Source: an uncultured Lachnospiraceae bacterium (GTDB lineage: Bacteria; Bacillota; Clostridia; Lachnospirales; Lachnospiraceae). Taken from it: 46,148 nucleotides of DNA. Position 1 is the first letter of the stretch. The number at the start of each line of letters is the position of its first letter. Below are positions 35,987 through 45,401 of the stretch, in pieces. A model generated the notes under the pieces. It was not told the origin of the DNA. It did not search any database and saw only the letters and a program-made list of their open reading frames with translations. The position numbers were made by a program, and so were the translations under genes. The stretch lies in assembly GCA_947630925.1 (NCBI GenBank), contig CANRJM010000017.1:1-46148 (forward strand), written 5' to 3'.

Positions 35987-38176
35987 TTATTCCTTCTCTT
36001 CTAAAAGCTGCCATCTGGCAAGTTCATAAAACTTACCTTTCTTATCCATAAGTTCCTCATAAGTCCCCTGTTCCACAATATGTCCCTTATCCATATAGAC
36101 AATCCTGTCACAATCCATGATTGTTGACAGGCGATGCGCAATCACGACCCTGGTCACTTTCCGCTTAGCAAGCGTTTCCACCACTTTCTTCTGCGTGATA
36201 TTATCCAACGCGCTCGTTGCTTCATCAAATAAAAAAATATCCGGATTCATCGCTAACGCCCTTGCAATCAGAATACGCTGCTTCTGACCTCCCGAAATCC
36301 CTCCGTTGCCATCACTGACCATCGTAAACATACCCATCGGCATATTTCGGATATCCTCCGCGCACCCTGCCATCTCGGCAGCTTCCCACGCCTGATCCAT
36401 GGTCAGCTCCGGCGCGCACAGGGCAATATTCGAAAAGATATCTCCCGAAAAGAGTACTCCGTCCTGCAAAACCGTCCCGATACGCTTTCGCAAACTCTTT
36501 TTATGGAGTTCTGCCATATCTTTTCCATCAAAATAAACAGCGCCTTTATCGGGTCGCTCAAAGCCAAGAAGAAGACGGAAAAGAGTAGACTTCCCACAGC
36601 CGGAAGCCCCGGTCAGGGCAACATACTCTCCCGGCCGGATGGACAACGTTAGGTCATGGAGTACATCCTCCATGTCCGGCTGATAGCGAAAGCAGATATG
36701 CTCCATGTCAATCTGCCCTTCTAACCGTTCCACCCGCTCTGTCCCATCCGAGGTCTCTGGAGATTCCTGCAGGATCGGTTCCATGCTCTTTAAAATTGGA
36801 GCAACAAATGCCAACTGCGCAATAATCCCGGATAACTCCCCCATTGTTCCCGAAAGGAAACCAAATGCCACCTGAAAAGCAATATAAGTCGAAGCGCTCA
36901 ACTCATTGGCAAAAACGACCCGATAGATGAGCAGAGACCCCGCAATAGAGATTGCTGTATTGATTGCATCGGCATATTTCACAATAAAATTGGGAATTGC
37001 CTTCATTTTTTCCCGATATAATTCCGCCCAGCGGGAAAACGCCCTAATTTCCGCCCCATGCACCTTGATTGTCCCTACCGCCATGAACAACTGGTACACC
37101 AGACCGGATAAAGAAGCAGAACACTGATTCTGTTTTCGGTTTAACCGCGCCATGAACCAACTGCTAAGCAGCGAGAAAACAAGCATGACCGCCAAAATCA
37201 GAAGTGTTGGGAAAAGAAGGCTCTTTGCCAGGGAAGCCACCTGGATCAGATAACCAAAGGAAAAAAATGCCGTTAATGCGACAGGAACCACCGAATCGGT
37301 AAGCACATTACAGACATCTTCTACCATCATCAAACGGCTAATCAGTTCGCCGGAATCATATTCCTTAAAAAAGGGAGACGGCAGGGAAAGTATCTTCTCC
37401 CATAATCCCGCCTGCAAGCCATTCTGTACTTTCCCGCCAATCCGGGCAATCCACAGCATCCGAAATAAACGAAACATCGCCGAGGAAATGACGACTCCAA
37501 ACAAAAGCAGGATCACATAGGGCACATCCTGCAGACGTCCGGAAGGAATGACAAAATTAAAAATATATTCATTCACTTCCGGAAGAATCAAGCCCAAAAG
37601 CATCATGAAACAAGAAGTGAATATCAAATATGCATAATCCCGCAGCCCCAACATACCAAACATATAGCGCAGCAGGCCAAAAACGGACATTGGTTTCCTG
37701 GGAAACGGACGATAAAAGCAGATTGCCTTGCGTTCAAACTGCTGTTCATTGTTCCCCCTGACTTTCTCTTTGCTGCCGGTCTGCGTATTATAATAATACA
37801 TCCCTCCAAACACTCCCGGCACAACTGCATGATAGTTCCCGTCCTGACCCATACAAAAAAGCGGCATGGAATCATTTTTCCACCAGCCTTTTCTCAAAGT
37901 GACAGGACGGCTCATAATGCCCGATCTTTCCAATAGTTCCTGCAGCTTCTGCTCTTCCGGCACATGAGGGGGAACTGTGACGGGCGGCATCTTATAGTAC
38001 CGAAAGATAATCTCCATCTCCGATAAAAGCCCCTGGCTGGCATATCCAAAAAATACTTCCCGGTCACTGCCCTCCAAAGCGTCATATAAATGCTGCACCG
38101 ACCTGCGATACAGTTTTTCCTCTCTCTCCTGCTTTTCCCTGAGAAATTTTTTTAATTCTTCATTTTCTCCGCTCAT
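35987..38176 (-). CDS. NHLM-type ABC exporter, permease/ATP-binding subunit 2
   Basis: About 729 aa; the start at 38176 has AGGAGG 8 bases upstream, while the ATG at 38227 has none. A soluble N-terminal domain of about 150 residues lacks a peptidase motif and is followed by six membrane helices (about 190-440) and an ATPase domain with GASGCGKST, ISGGQKQR, IFLFDEATSALD and IAHRLST. This layout matches the NHLM_micro_ABC2 family, which is always found with a C39-bearing partner. It is directly downstream of that partner and probably forms a heteromeric exporter with it. Confidence 0.87.
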   Translation of the reverse strand: MSGENEELKKFLREKQEREEKLYRRSVQHLYDALEGSDREVFFGYASQGLLSEMEIIFRYYKMPPVTVPPHVPEEQKLQELLERSGIMSRPVTLRKGWWKNDSMPLFCMGQDGNYHAVVPGVFGGMYYYNTQTGSKEKVRGNNEQQFERKAICFYRPFPRKPMSVFGLLRYMFGMLGLRDYAYLIFTSCFMMLLGLILPEVNEYIFNFVIPSGRLQDVPYVILLLFGVVISSAMFRLFRMLWIARIGGKVQNGLQAGLWEKILSLPSPFFKEYDSGELISRLMMVEDVCNVLTDSVVPVALTAFFSFGYLIQVASLAKSLLFPTLLILAVMLVFSLLSSWFMARLNRKQNQCSASLSGLVYQLFMAVGTIKVHGAEIRAFSRWAELYREKMKAIPNFIVKYADAINTAISIAGSLLIYRVVFANELSASTYIAFQVAFGFLSGTMGELSGIIAQLAFVAPILKSMEPILQESPETSDGTERVERLEGQIDMEHICFRYQPDMEDVLHDLTLSIRPGEYVALTGASGCGKSTLFRLLLGFERPDKGAVYFDGKDMAELHKKSLRKRIGTVLQDGVLFSGDIFSNIALCAPELTMDQAWEAAEMAGCAEDIRNMPMGMFTMVSDGNGGISGGQKQRILIARALAMNPDIFLFDEATSALDNITQKKVVETLAKRKVTRVVIAHRLSTIMDCDRIVYMDKGHIVEQGTYEELMDKKGKFYELARWQLLEEKE

Positions 38177-38241
38177 CTCTCTGCCCTCCTCTATGTCCTG
38201 ACAATACTGCGCGGATTTCTCCGGCATATAACAAAAGCGGC

Positions 38242-40401
38242 CTACATTCCTTCGCTCCCCGTCAGTTTTGCATATACGCCGTTTTTCTCCAACAAGGTTT
38301 CGTGTGTTCCCCGTTCAACGACTTTTCCATACTCCAGGACAATAATCTGGTCGGCATTACGTATGGTTGACAGCCGATGGGCAATAACCACACATGTCAT
38401 TTTTCTTCTCTTCACAGAATCCATAACCTTTTTCTCCGTTGGCGGGTCCAACGCGCTGGTTGCCTCGTCTAAGATCAAGAGCGTCGGTTTTTTTATAAAG
38501 GCCCTGGCGATTTCCATCCTCTGCCGCTGGCCGCCCGAAAAATTCTTCCCGCCTTCCGTCAGCATAAAATCCAGACCACTGGATCGTTGCATGATATCAT
38601 TATAGATTCCAGCGTCCTTACAGGCTTCTATAATCGTCTGTTCGTCTACGCTGTCGTCCCATAACGTCAGATTCTCCCGTATCGTTCCGCGAAATAACGC
38701 TGCGTTCTGATTGACAATGCTGACGCTCTGCGTGAAAAGGCAGCGTTCGATATCTGTACGTTCCTTACCGTCAAAGAGAATTCTTCCGCAGCGGATCGGA
38801 TAGAGTCCGGTAATCAGACTGGCCAAAGTTGATTTACCACTGCCGCTGCCGCCTACAAATGCTACCATCTGTCCCGCCTCAACGATAAGTGAAAAATCTT
38901 CAATAAAAGCAGGTTCCAGTTTCCCATAGGAAAAACTGACATTTTCAAAAACCAACCGTCCGCTCAGGCGGCTCTCCGAACCACCGTCCGCAGACGTCCC
39001 GCCCACTGTCTCCGGCACATCCGCCGGATAATTCAACACATCATCCAAGCGTTCCATCTGGGCAAACACGGTTTCCATTTCACTGGCAGACTCCAACGCC
39101 GTATTGACCGGCGACAAAAACTGTGACAAAAATCCCTGAAACGCCAAAAGAAATCCAATTGTTGACTCCCCATTCAGAATCTGGATGACGCCTGCCAACA
39201 AAACTGCGGCATTACAGAGATCCATCATCAGCTCCGGCAAAAATCTTGTAAGCATCATACTGCCCTGCAACCGGAGCTTTGAATTTTGATACTTGGCAAG
39301 ATAGCCCGTAATCTTTTCAAAATAACCGTTTTCTGCTCCGCTTGCCTTAATCGTTTCAATCATGGACACACCCGCCATCGCTGAACCCGTATACTTTCCC
39401 TCATCCCGGGAAATATTTCTGCTCGCATCCCTGTTTTTTGCAGACAGGATATACCATGTCACAATTTCAACCGCCAGAGAAACGAATGCAATCAGCGCCA
39501 TCCAAGGATTCAGTATAAGCAGCGTTACAAAATACATTACCGCCATAACAATGTTGATCAGCGTGGGAATCAGTTGATCAAACAACGTATTTGCGACCGT
39601 GTCATTGTCCATCTGCCTTCCACTGATATCCCCCGGAAGCCTTTGCTGAAAAAAATCTACCGGCAGGCGAAGCGCATGCCACATATAATTCATATTCATC
39701 TCCATGCCCATCATCCGCTTTGAGCGCAACAGGAGCGCTGAAAACAATACACGCAGCAGAAATGTTACCCCCAGCAGCAGGAGCATGGCAAAGGTCAGAT
39801 TCCTCATCCATTCTTCCGCATAGGAAAGCACGACATAATCCATAAAGATTCTCTCCAGCGCCGGCGTAAACAATCCCGCCAGTGCGATCAAAAGCCCGCA
39901 AAGGCAAACAGCCGCCATCGCCGTTTTATATTTTCCCGCATAACGCCCCAAAAAGTGCATAGAACTTTTGGGTCTGCCCTGGGGCTGAAAGTCTTTCCCG
40001 GGTTTCATGACCAGCGTAATCCCCGTGTAAGATCTGTCAAATTCTTCCATAGAAACAGAAACTGTCCCGCTGGCAGGATCGTTAATAATCGCCCTGTCCT
40101 TTTTAAACCCCGTCAATACCACAAAATGGTTAAAATTCCAGTGAATGATCACAGGAAACCGGTTTAATGTCCTAAGACGTTCTGTTGTATATTTGTAACC
40201 AGCCGCCTCCATCCCATGAAACCTTGCAGCCTTTATAATATTCCCCGCCTTGCTTCCATCGCGTGAAACACCACAGTCATTGCGCAACTCCTCCAAAGGA
40301 ATATATCGTTTGTAATATGCGAGAATCATTGCCAGGGAAGCCGCGCCGCACTCCAAAGCCTCCATCTGCAGGATGACAGGAACCCGTATCCGTCTACTCA
40401 T
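38242..40401 (-). CDS. NHLM-type ABC exporter with C39 leader peptidase (subunit 1)
   Basis: About 719 aa from the ATG at 40401 (AAAAGGAG upstream); 40428 is an alternative. The N-terminal C39 domain has Gln12, Cys18 (ALECGAAS), His92 (NFNHFVVL) and Asp108 (INDPASG), so the catalytic set is intact and should cut after double-glycine leaders. Six membrane helices follow (about 160-430), then an ATPase domain with GGSGSGKST, FSGGQRQR, LILDEATSALD and IAHRLST. Architecture and partners match NHLM_micro_ABC1, which matures and exports ribosomal peptides with NHLP/Nif11-type leaders. No classical precursor of those types is seen in the window; the 53-aa peptide at 5.1 kb is the one candidate. Confidence 0.92.
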   Translation of the reverse strand: MSRRIRVPVILQMEALECGAASLAMILAYYKRYIPLEELRNDCGVSRDGSKAGNIIKAARFHGMEAAGYKYTTERLRTLNRFPVIIHWNFNHFVVLTGFKKDRAIINDPASGTVSVSMEEFDRSYTGITLVMKPGKDFQPQGRPKSSMHFLGRYAGKYKTAMAAVCLCGLLIALAGLFTPALERIFMDYVVLSYAEEWMRNLTFAMLLLLGVTFLLRVLFSALLLRSKRMMGMEMNMNYMWHALRLPVDFFQQRLPGDISGRQMDNDTVANTLFDQLIPTLINIVMAVMYFVTLLILNPWMALIAFVSLAVEIVTWYILSAKNRDASRNISRDEGKYTGSAMAGVSMIETIKASGAENGYFEKITGYLAKYQNSKLRLQGSMMLTRFLPELMMDLCNAAVLLAGVIQILNGESTIGFLLAFQGFLSQFLSPVNTALESASEMETVFAQMERLDDVLNYPADVPETVGGTSADGGSESRLSGRLVFENVSFSYGKLEPAFIEDFSLIVEAGQMVAFVGGSGSGKSTLASLITGLYPIRCGRILFDGKERTDIERCLFTQSVSIVNQNAALFRGTIRENLTLWDDSVDEQTIIEACKDAGIYNDIMQRSSGLDFMLTEGGKNFSGGQRQRMEIARAFIKKPTLLILDEATSALDPPTEKKVMDSVKRRKMTCVVIAHRLSTIRNADQIIVLEYGKVVERGTHETLLEKNGVYAKLTGSEGM

Positions 40402-40491
40402 TCTCTCTATCTCCTTTTCCCTTTCCATCGGTATCCGCCCTTATCTCCGGCACTGCAGCCTTTGCACGCATGAAGCAGCAGCTTTCTTCCG

Positions 40492-41403
40492 CTAGAAAAT
40501 CAGGCTGATCGGACTGTTATTTTCCACGATCACGCGAATGTCGCATACGGTTCCTACATCGACAGAAAGGGTATTCCCTTTCGCATTTGACCATAGAAAA
40601 AGATTATCTGAATTTTCATCCACCTGAACGCTGATACATACTTCTACCGAACTTTCCGCCGGAAGCACGTCGGCAACATACTCCAGATTGCCATAATATT
40701 TTTCTAAACTTTCCTCCGTTACCGGAATGGAACCAATAGAGGTAATATACCCCTGCATATATCCATATTCCTCTCGGGATGCATACGTCGGAGAAATCTG
40801 AGCCTCCATTCCCACTTCCAGCCGCTTTGCCGTTTTGAGCGGCACATATGTAACAATCTGCCGGTTATTCATATACTGATTATTGATTACAATATCGGCA
40901 ATCTCATCACCGGCCGAAAGTATCTGCCCCACAGAGACTATGTTCTGAACCATCCCGTCATTGGATGCACGGATGACAGAATTTTCGGTATACTGTCCAT
41001 AAAGATTTTGCAATTCCGCCTCATACTCTTTTTGCTCTTTTTTCCCGGCGCCTTCCATTTTCTGCCTTAGCAACTGAATCCGTCCCAACGTTTCATCATC
41101 CGACACTGTTGCAATGATATCGCCTTTTTGAACGCTATCCCCCGTTTGATACAGAACGTCCTGCACGATTCCCTGCCGCTCCGCAAGAATAGAAGAAATA
41201 CCGGATTTGGGAAACACAATTCCCTCCAAAGAAACTGTGCTGCTGATATTTCCCCTGATTCCCCATACCAGCAGGGAAATAAATAAAAAGACAAATGCTA
41301 ACAGCCCCAGCCATGCGCCAGGCTTCACAATTTTTACCTGCTGATCCAACTGTTCCGGAGTCGCCATACTGTTTAACGCAGACTCCTGAAATAGCTTACT
41401 CAT
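40492..41403 (-). CDS. HlyD-like membrane-fusion/adaptor protein of the NHLM exporter
   Basis: About 303 aa. The start at 41403 has AGGAGGT 8 bases upstream and overlaps the preceding gene's end by 8 bases; the longer frame to 41529 lacks such a site. A short cytoplasmic tail is followed by one membrane helix (31-48), a lipoyl/barrel-sandwich hybrid half (LAERQGIVQDVLYQTGDSVQ), a short coiled-coil hairpin (about 110-140) and the second half (VIRASNDGMVQNIVSVGQIL). This is the NHLM_micro_HlyD layout. It would link the two ABC proteins to the outside and is transcribed just before them. Confidence 0.88.
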   Translation of the reverse strand: MSKLFQESALNSMATPEQLDQQVKIVKPGAWLGLLAFVFLFISLLVWGIRGNISSTVSLEGIVFPKSGISSILAERQGIVQDVLYQTGDSVQKGDIIATVSDDETLGRIQLLRQKMEGAGKKEQKEYEAELQNLYGQYTENSVIRASNDGMVQNIVSVGQILSAGDEIADIVINNQYMNNRQIVTYVPLKTAKRLEVGMEAQISPTYASREEYGYMQGYITSIGSIPVTEESLEKYYGNLEYVADVLPAESSVEVCISVQVDENSDNLFLWSNAKGNTLSVDVGTVCDIRVIVENNSPISLIF

Positions 41404-42535
41404 CTCCTGCCACCTCCTCAAGCTGAAAGGCATTACCCGAAAAAACTCTGTATTGGATCCGGGACTGTAATTTATTTTCTTTAGAATAACCTGCGCCGCT
41501 GACCCATTGATAATGATTACCGCCAACAATCCAGTCCCGAATCTCTTTTCCCGTCTTTGCCCCGGCTTCCAACGCTGAAATCAATACGGACGCCATATCA
41601 TATCCCTGGAAAGCTGCGGCTGTAACCTGCCCTTTCTCCAGTTGATAGTTCCGGCAAAACCGCGAGACAAACGCCTCCTGCATATCTGTATCTTCCACCG
41701 AATACGGTTCCGGATATGCTGTCCCGTCCATCCACATACCATACTTTTCAAGATAGGAACCGGAATCAAGGGAATAATCCCCAATGATCAAAAAATCTTT
41801 ATCTTTTTGCTTGATATATCGAATCATCTTGTATATCCATTCTTTTTGTTCCAATGTCTCAATATACCGGCATATATATAACGTATCCACGCCAAGGGTC
41901 TTCCATTTCTCATAGGTGGTCTGCAAATCGCTAAGCATCTCCGGCCCATTCATCATATCCACGATTGAAAGATCTTCCTGCTCTGCCTGATTGCAAAATC
42001 CAATCACTTCTTCCGTCTCAAACGTGGTCCGCGTATGGCTGCAGACGATTCGTTTATGTCCTGTCCGTTTACAATATTTTGCCATCGCCTCTCCCATATC
42101 CTTTGAACTCAGATACCCCGAAAAGAGATAACCCGATTTCTTTTCCAAGGTTTCCTCATAACATCCCTGTACCGCAAATACCGGCTTACAGGCATTTTTA
42201 AAATATGGGAGTTCCGCATCAAGCACTTCATAATCCTGAAAACTTAATACGCCTGCGACCCTCGCATCCTTTGCCAAACGCTTTGCCAATGCCAGCCCGG
42301 TTTCATAATCCCCTTTATCATCATAATATTTCCAGGAAACATCAACCTTCTCTGATTGATCCTGAAATGCCATCTTTATTCCCCGGACAAAATTTTCATC
42401 CGCATTTACATAATCCTCTTTACCCAACAGCGCAATCTCATATGATACTTTCTCTTCCTGCCTGTCGCTCTTTGTACAGCCGCACAAAGTTATGAGCGTA
42501 AGAAGCACGATTCCTTCCCATAATTTTATTTTCAT
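41396..42535 (-). CDS. Substrate-binding lipoprotein (Peripla_BP_6-like)
   Basis: About 379 aa from the ATG at 42535 (GGAG 5 bases upstream). The signal sequence ends in LCGC, a lipobox, so it is a membrane-anchored lipoprotein. The mature part has the two-lobe amino-acid-binding type I fold: YEIALLGKEDYVNADENFVRGIKMA, RVAGVLSFQDYE, GEAMAKYCKRTGHKRIV and AAFQGYDMASVLISALEAG. No branched-chain amino acid permease or ATPase is adjacent. It is the first gene of the exporter/NRPS operon, so it more likely senses or captures a ligand linked to the product than feeds a nutrient transporter. Confidence 0.82.
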   Translation of the reverse strand: MKIKLWEGIVLLTLITLCGCTKSDRQEEKVSYEIALLGKEDYVNADENFVRGIKMAFQDQSEKVDVSWKYYDDKGDYETGLALAKRLAKDARVAGVLSFQDYEVLDAELPYFKNACKPVFAVQGCYEETLEKKSGYLFSGYLSSKDMGEAMAKYCKRTGHKRIVCSHTRTTFETEEVIGFCNQAEQEDLSIVDMMNGPEMLSDLQTTYEKWKTLGVDTLYICRYIETLEQKEWIYKMIRYIKQKDKDFLIIGDYSLDSGSYLEKYGMWMDGTAYPEPYSVEDTDMQEAFVSRFCRNYQLEKGQVTAAAFQGYDMASVLISALEAGAKTGKEIRDWIVGGNHYQWVSGAGYSKENKLQSRIQYRVFSGNAFQLEEVAGDE

Positions 42536-42627
42536 TTTCTCTCCTTCCTGTTCCATCCGATCTGCTCTTGGATATCCAAAACAGGTCTCTCGCACGGCTT
42601 CCCGTCCTGATTCCTTCATCTTACACA

Positions 42628-42656
42628 AGTATACAAGATAATATGTAAAATATCAA
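42628..42656 (-). promoter_or_regulatory. Sigma-A promoter for the exporter/NRPS operon
   Basis: Minus strand TTGATA (42656-42651), exactly 17 bases, then TATACT (42633-42628). The leader to the ATG at 42535 is about 86 bases. It is the only strong minus-strand promoter I see ahead of the exporter, sensor and NRPS genes down to 21.8 kb, where gene gaps are small. Confidence 0.7.
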
Positions 42657-42747
42657 TTTAGTATTTTAATATATGCCAGATGGATGAAATTGGCATCCAA
42701 TCGTTATCGGAAAACTGCGACTGCCTGTTTCTCTCAGGAAAGTTTAC

Positions 42748-42756
42748 TGCTATAAT
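42748..42756 (+). promoter_or_regulatory. Extended -10 promoter for the phosphopantetheinyl transferase
   Basis: TGC-TATAAT (42748-42756) about 44 bases before the ATG at 42800, with a weak -35. A small palindrome TGGATG/CATCCA (42679-42697) lies between this and the divergent operon promoter and might be a shared control site. Confidence 0.5.
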
Positions 42757-42799
42757 AAAACCAACAAGAAGAACCGGTCGCTTAGAAAGGGAGAAAAGT

Positions 42800-43462
42800 A
42801 TGAAATTATGGTATATCAATATTTTTCAGAAAGAAGAGCAGGATTTGCTGCAGGACGCAGCATATTTGAAATTGTCTGTCCCTGTACAATATATAACAGA
42901 TATCAAAAAATACCGCCAGAAAAAGGATCGAATCCGAAGCCTTGCCGCGAGAATACTGACAGAATACGGCTTTCGGGAATATGGCTGTCGGACGGTCGAG
43001 CCTGCGACAGGCGCCAGCCTGATTTGCCGGAGCCAAAAGGGGAAACCTTATCTGCCAGGCGCAGGGGTGCATTTTAGCCTTTCCCACGCCGGCGATTATG
43101 TTGCCGCCGTATTTGATACAGAACCATGCGGAATCGATCTTCAGGATAATCTGGAAGACCCCTTTTTTCTTCGGGATTATTTTACAAATAGAGAATGGGA
43201 ATGGTGCCGGAGCAATCCGGTAAACAGATGCACCCGGCTATGGACAATCAAAGAAAGTTATGGAAAATGGACAGGGAATGGTCTTTCAGAACCAAAATGG
43301 GAAATATCTTTTCATGGAGATGTCCCCATTCTGGAACACACGAGCCAAACAGGAGTCCATCTGTTTTTTAAAGAATACGACCTTATCAGAGGATATGCCA
43401 TGACGGTCTGCAGCGCCCGAACTGATGCCTGCCCATCAGATACCGTTCGCTGCCTCATGTGA
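42800..43462 (+). CDS. Sfp-type 4'-phosphopantetheinyl transferase
   Basis: 220 aa from the ATG at 42800 (AAAGGGAG upstream). Family motifs are HFSLSHAGDYV (91-101), CGIDLQ (110-115; the usual E after GID-x is Q here) and LWTIKESYGKWTG (147-159) with Lys151 and Glu152. The Asp of GID and the Glu of KES are the expected magnesium ligands. The enzyme moves phosphopantetheine from CoA to carrier-domain serines. It is divergent from the exporter/NRPS operon and should activate the four NRPS carrier domains and the ACP. Confidence 0.92.
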   Translation: MKLWYINIFQKEEQDLLQDAAYLKLSVPVQYITDIKKYRQKKDRIRSLAARILTEYGFREYGCRTVEPATGASLICRSQKGKPYLPGAGVHFSLSHAGDYVAAVFDTEPCGIDLQDNLEDPFFLRDYFTNREWEWCRSNPVNRCTRLWTIKESYGKWTGNGLSEPKWEISFHGDVPILEHTSQTGVHLFFKEYDLIRGYAMTVCSARTDACPSDTVRCLM

Positions 43463-43486
43463 GAACAACCGCCTGGTCAACGTAAT

Positions 43487-43678
43487 TTATGATCTGTATA
43501 TGTGGCAGATTGTTTTCCGTGATATCCAACTCCATGGTAAAAACGATATGTTCTTCTCCACCGCCGTTTCACTCACGCCCAGTATGGTATGAAGTTCCGC
43601 AGTTGTCATGTTCGGATTGTTCCTCATTTCCAAAATGATTTTTTGCCTTTGAGAAAACTCACTTGCAAAAGAGGGCAA
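43487..43678 (-). pseudogene. Fragment of a winged-helix / RecG-like regulator
   Basis: The frame holds RQKIILEMRNNPNMTTAELHTILGVSETAVEKNISFL, the winged-helix end common in AAA_4/RecG-like transcriptional regulators; I split it here as QRQKIILEMRNN followed by TTAELHTILGVSETAVEKNI. The start is TTG without a ribosome binding site. After ISFL the frame loses similarity, while a second frame from the ATG near 43535 reads MELDITENNLPHIQII, as expected after a small deletion. No N-terminal ATP-binding part is present. It is a remnant. Confidence 0.6.
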
Positions 43679-43738
43679 TATGCCCTAACAATAAGAATTT
43701 ATTGATAAAATAGTATGGTATTCAGAAACCGCAGGGTA

Positions 43739-43744
43739 TATAAT
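43739..43744 (+). promoter_or_regulatory. Possible -10 box for the M1 peptidase gene
   Basis: TATAAT at 43739-43744, about 70 bases before the ATG at 43814; the -35 (TGGTAT at 43716) is poor. Weak evidence. Confidence 0.3.
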
Positions 43745-43813
43745 AGATGTCGATGTCAAGCAGTAATTTGCCTTTTGATCTCAAAAAATTTCCCGAGAAA
43801 GGATGAAACAAAA

Positions 43814-45331
43814 ATGAAAAATTTTTCCAAAACACATTTTATAGCAATAATTTCTGCGGTAATCATTTTTACAGCTGTGATTCTTGCCGTGGCAAAGACC
43901 AGCGTTTTTTCCGATGATTCGGATCTGTCTGACCAGCCCGCGACAGAGAAAAACTCCTCGGGCGATTCTGTAGACTCCCCATCCGTGGATCAGCAGCTGT
44001 TGGCGGAACACTACGATATGAAGCTGAAACTGGACACAGAGAAAAATGTCCTGAGCGGCACGGTCACGATTGATCTGAACAATCAGACGGAGGACACTCT
44101 TACGCAGATCTGCCTGAAAAATCCCTCGGTCTCCTTCTTAAAACTGGAGCAGCCCCTCGCGCCTCGCTCTCAAACCCAGGTACAGGTTCCCTGCAGCATT
44201 AAGATTCCCCGGAAAAATGACCGCTTCGGTTACCACAAAGAGGGAGGCCGCAAGACATATCAGCTGACTTTCTGCCTGCCCACCCTCTCCATGTATGAGC
44301 AGGGAAAATGGGACACCCATCCCAATAAGCCGGGCAGAGAGGCCAATTTCAGCCGGATCTCCGACTACGATATAGAACTGGACGCCCCCGCGGACTACAC
44401 AGTCGTCGCCAGCGGAACCGAGAACCGGTCTGTACAGGGAGACCGCGCCGTCACCTGCATCTCGGCCCGGAGCATGAGAGATATGGCAATCATCGCATCC
44501 AATTACATAGCGCCGGAAACTATACAGACAGAGGACGGCGTTTCCATCCGCTGCTGGAATCTGGACTACAAGGGATTTGAGGAATATGACCAGTTCTCCT
44601 TAGAGGCCGCCAGGGATTCCATGCACCTGTTCAGTGAAACCTTTGGAAAATATCCCTATGAAGAACTGGATGTTGTTCAGGGCTTTTTGCCGGATGGCAT
44701 CAACGGAATGGAATATCCGGGACTTGTCATAATTTCTCTTCCTGATGTGAAAAATCTCCAAAAGATGTCCGCAAAAAAAATTCGAAAACAAGCCTTTTTT
44801 TCAGACTTGTGCTGTACCGTCGCCCATGAAGCGGCTCACCAGTGGTTCTGCGTTACTGTAGGAAACGATCCCTTTCAGGAACCCTGGCTGGATGAGGGGC
44901 TGGCGGAGTACTGCGAAGACGTTCTGTATCCACAAGCCCAGACAGACAGCCTGAAAAAGGCCATAAAGACAGATAAGAAAAACAACCCGTATTTTTCATT
45001 CCCCTCCGGGTGGAACAAAAAAGAATTCCAGAACTACATGGAGCAGATGGTCCAAAGCTACGCGAACCAGCTAACCGAAGGAGATTCTAATTACATCAGC
45101 AAGCCCTGCTCTGAATACGGAGAAGAAGCCTATAGCTTTTATGTATATGAAGGCGGAAAATACTTTTTCTATGAGTTGGAACAGGCACTTGGCAGCAAGG
45201 CCTTTCTGTCCCTGCTGAAAGAGTACTATCAGAAGTTTTACCTCAAAGAAGCCACCGGACAGGAATTCGTGGCTCTCATGAAGCAGCATGGCGCGCCGGA
45301 TTCCCTGATAGAACGATATATTGGGGGATGA
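43814..45331 (+). CDS. Membrane-anchored M1-family (gluzincin) metallopeptidase
   Basis: 505 aa from the ATG at 43814 (AAAGGA upstream). Residues 8-28 form a signal anchor, followed by a Ser/Asp-rich linker. The N-terminal beta domain (about 60-235, YDMKLKLDTEKNVLSGTVTIDL) is that of M1 aminopeptidases. The catalytic domain has GMEYPG (298-303), close to the M1 GxMEN exopeptidase motif but altered, and HEAAHQWF (338-345) with zinc ligands His338 and His342, catalytic Glu339 and distal Glu361 in WLDEGLAEY. It ends without the long ERAP-like tail. It probably trims peptides at the cell surface. The altered GAMEN motif suggests relaxed or changed N-terminal recognition. It may be independent of the metabolite locus. 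Confidence 0.88.
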   Translation: MKNFSKTHFIAIISAVIIFTAVILAVAKTSVFSDDSDLSDQPATEKNSSGDSVDSPSVDQQLLAEHYDMKLKLDTEKNVLSGTVTIDLNNQTEDTLTQICLKNPSVSFLKLEQPLAPRSQTQVQVPCSIKIPRKNDRFGYHKEGGRKTYQLTFCLPTLSMYEQGKWDTHPNKPGREANFSRISDYDIELDAPADYTVVASGTENRSVQGDRAVTCISARSMRDMAIIASNYIAPETIQTEDGVSIRCWNLDYKGFEEYDQFSLEAARDSMHLFSETFGKYPYEELDVVQGFLPDGINGMEYPGLVIISLPDVKNLQKMSAKKIRKQAFFSDLCCTVAHEAAHQWFCVTVGNDPFQEPWLDEGLAEYCEDVLYPQAQTDSLKKAIKTDKKNNPYFSFPSGWNKKEFQNYMEQMVQSYANQLTEGDSNYISKPCSEYGEEAYSFYVYEGGKYFFYELEQALGSKAFLSLLKEYYQKFYLKEATGQEFVALMKQHGAPDSLIERYIGG

Positions 45332-45401
45332 TTTTCGGCGTGATACGCTAGAAAACAGCTTTTTTGCGCATTACAAACCGTAAAAATGGAATATTAGAAA
45401 A

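Noticed and set aside
40429-42799. A canonical NHLP or Nif11 precursor gene near the exporter
   Set aside because: The short gaps around the exporter genes contain no small ORF with a ribosome binding site and a GG motif.
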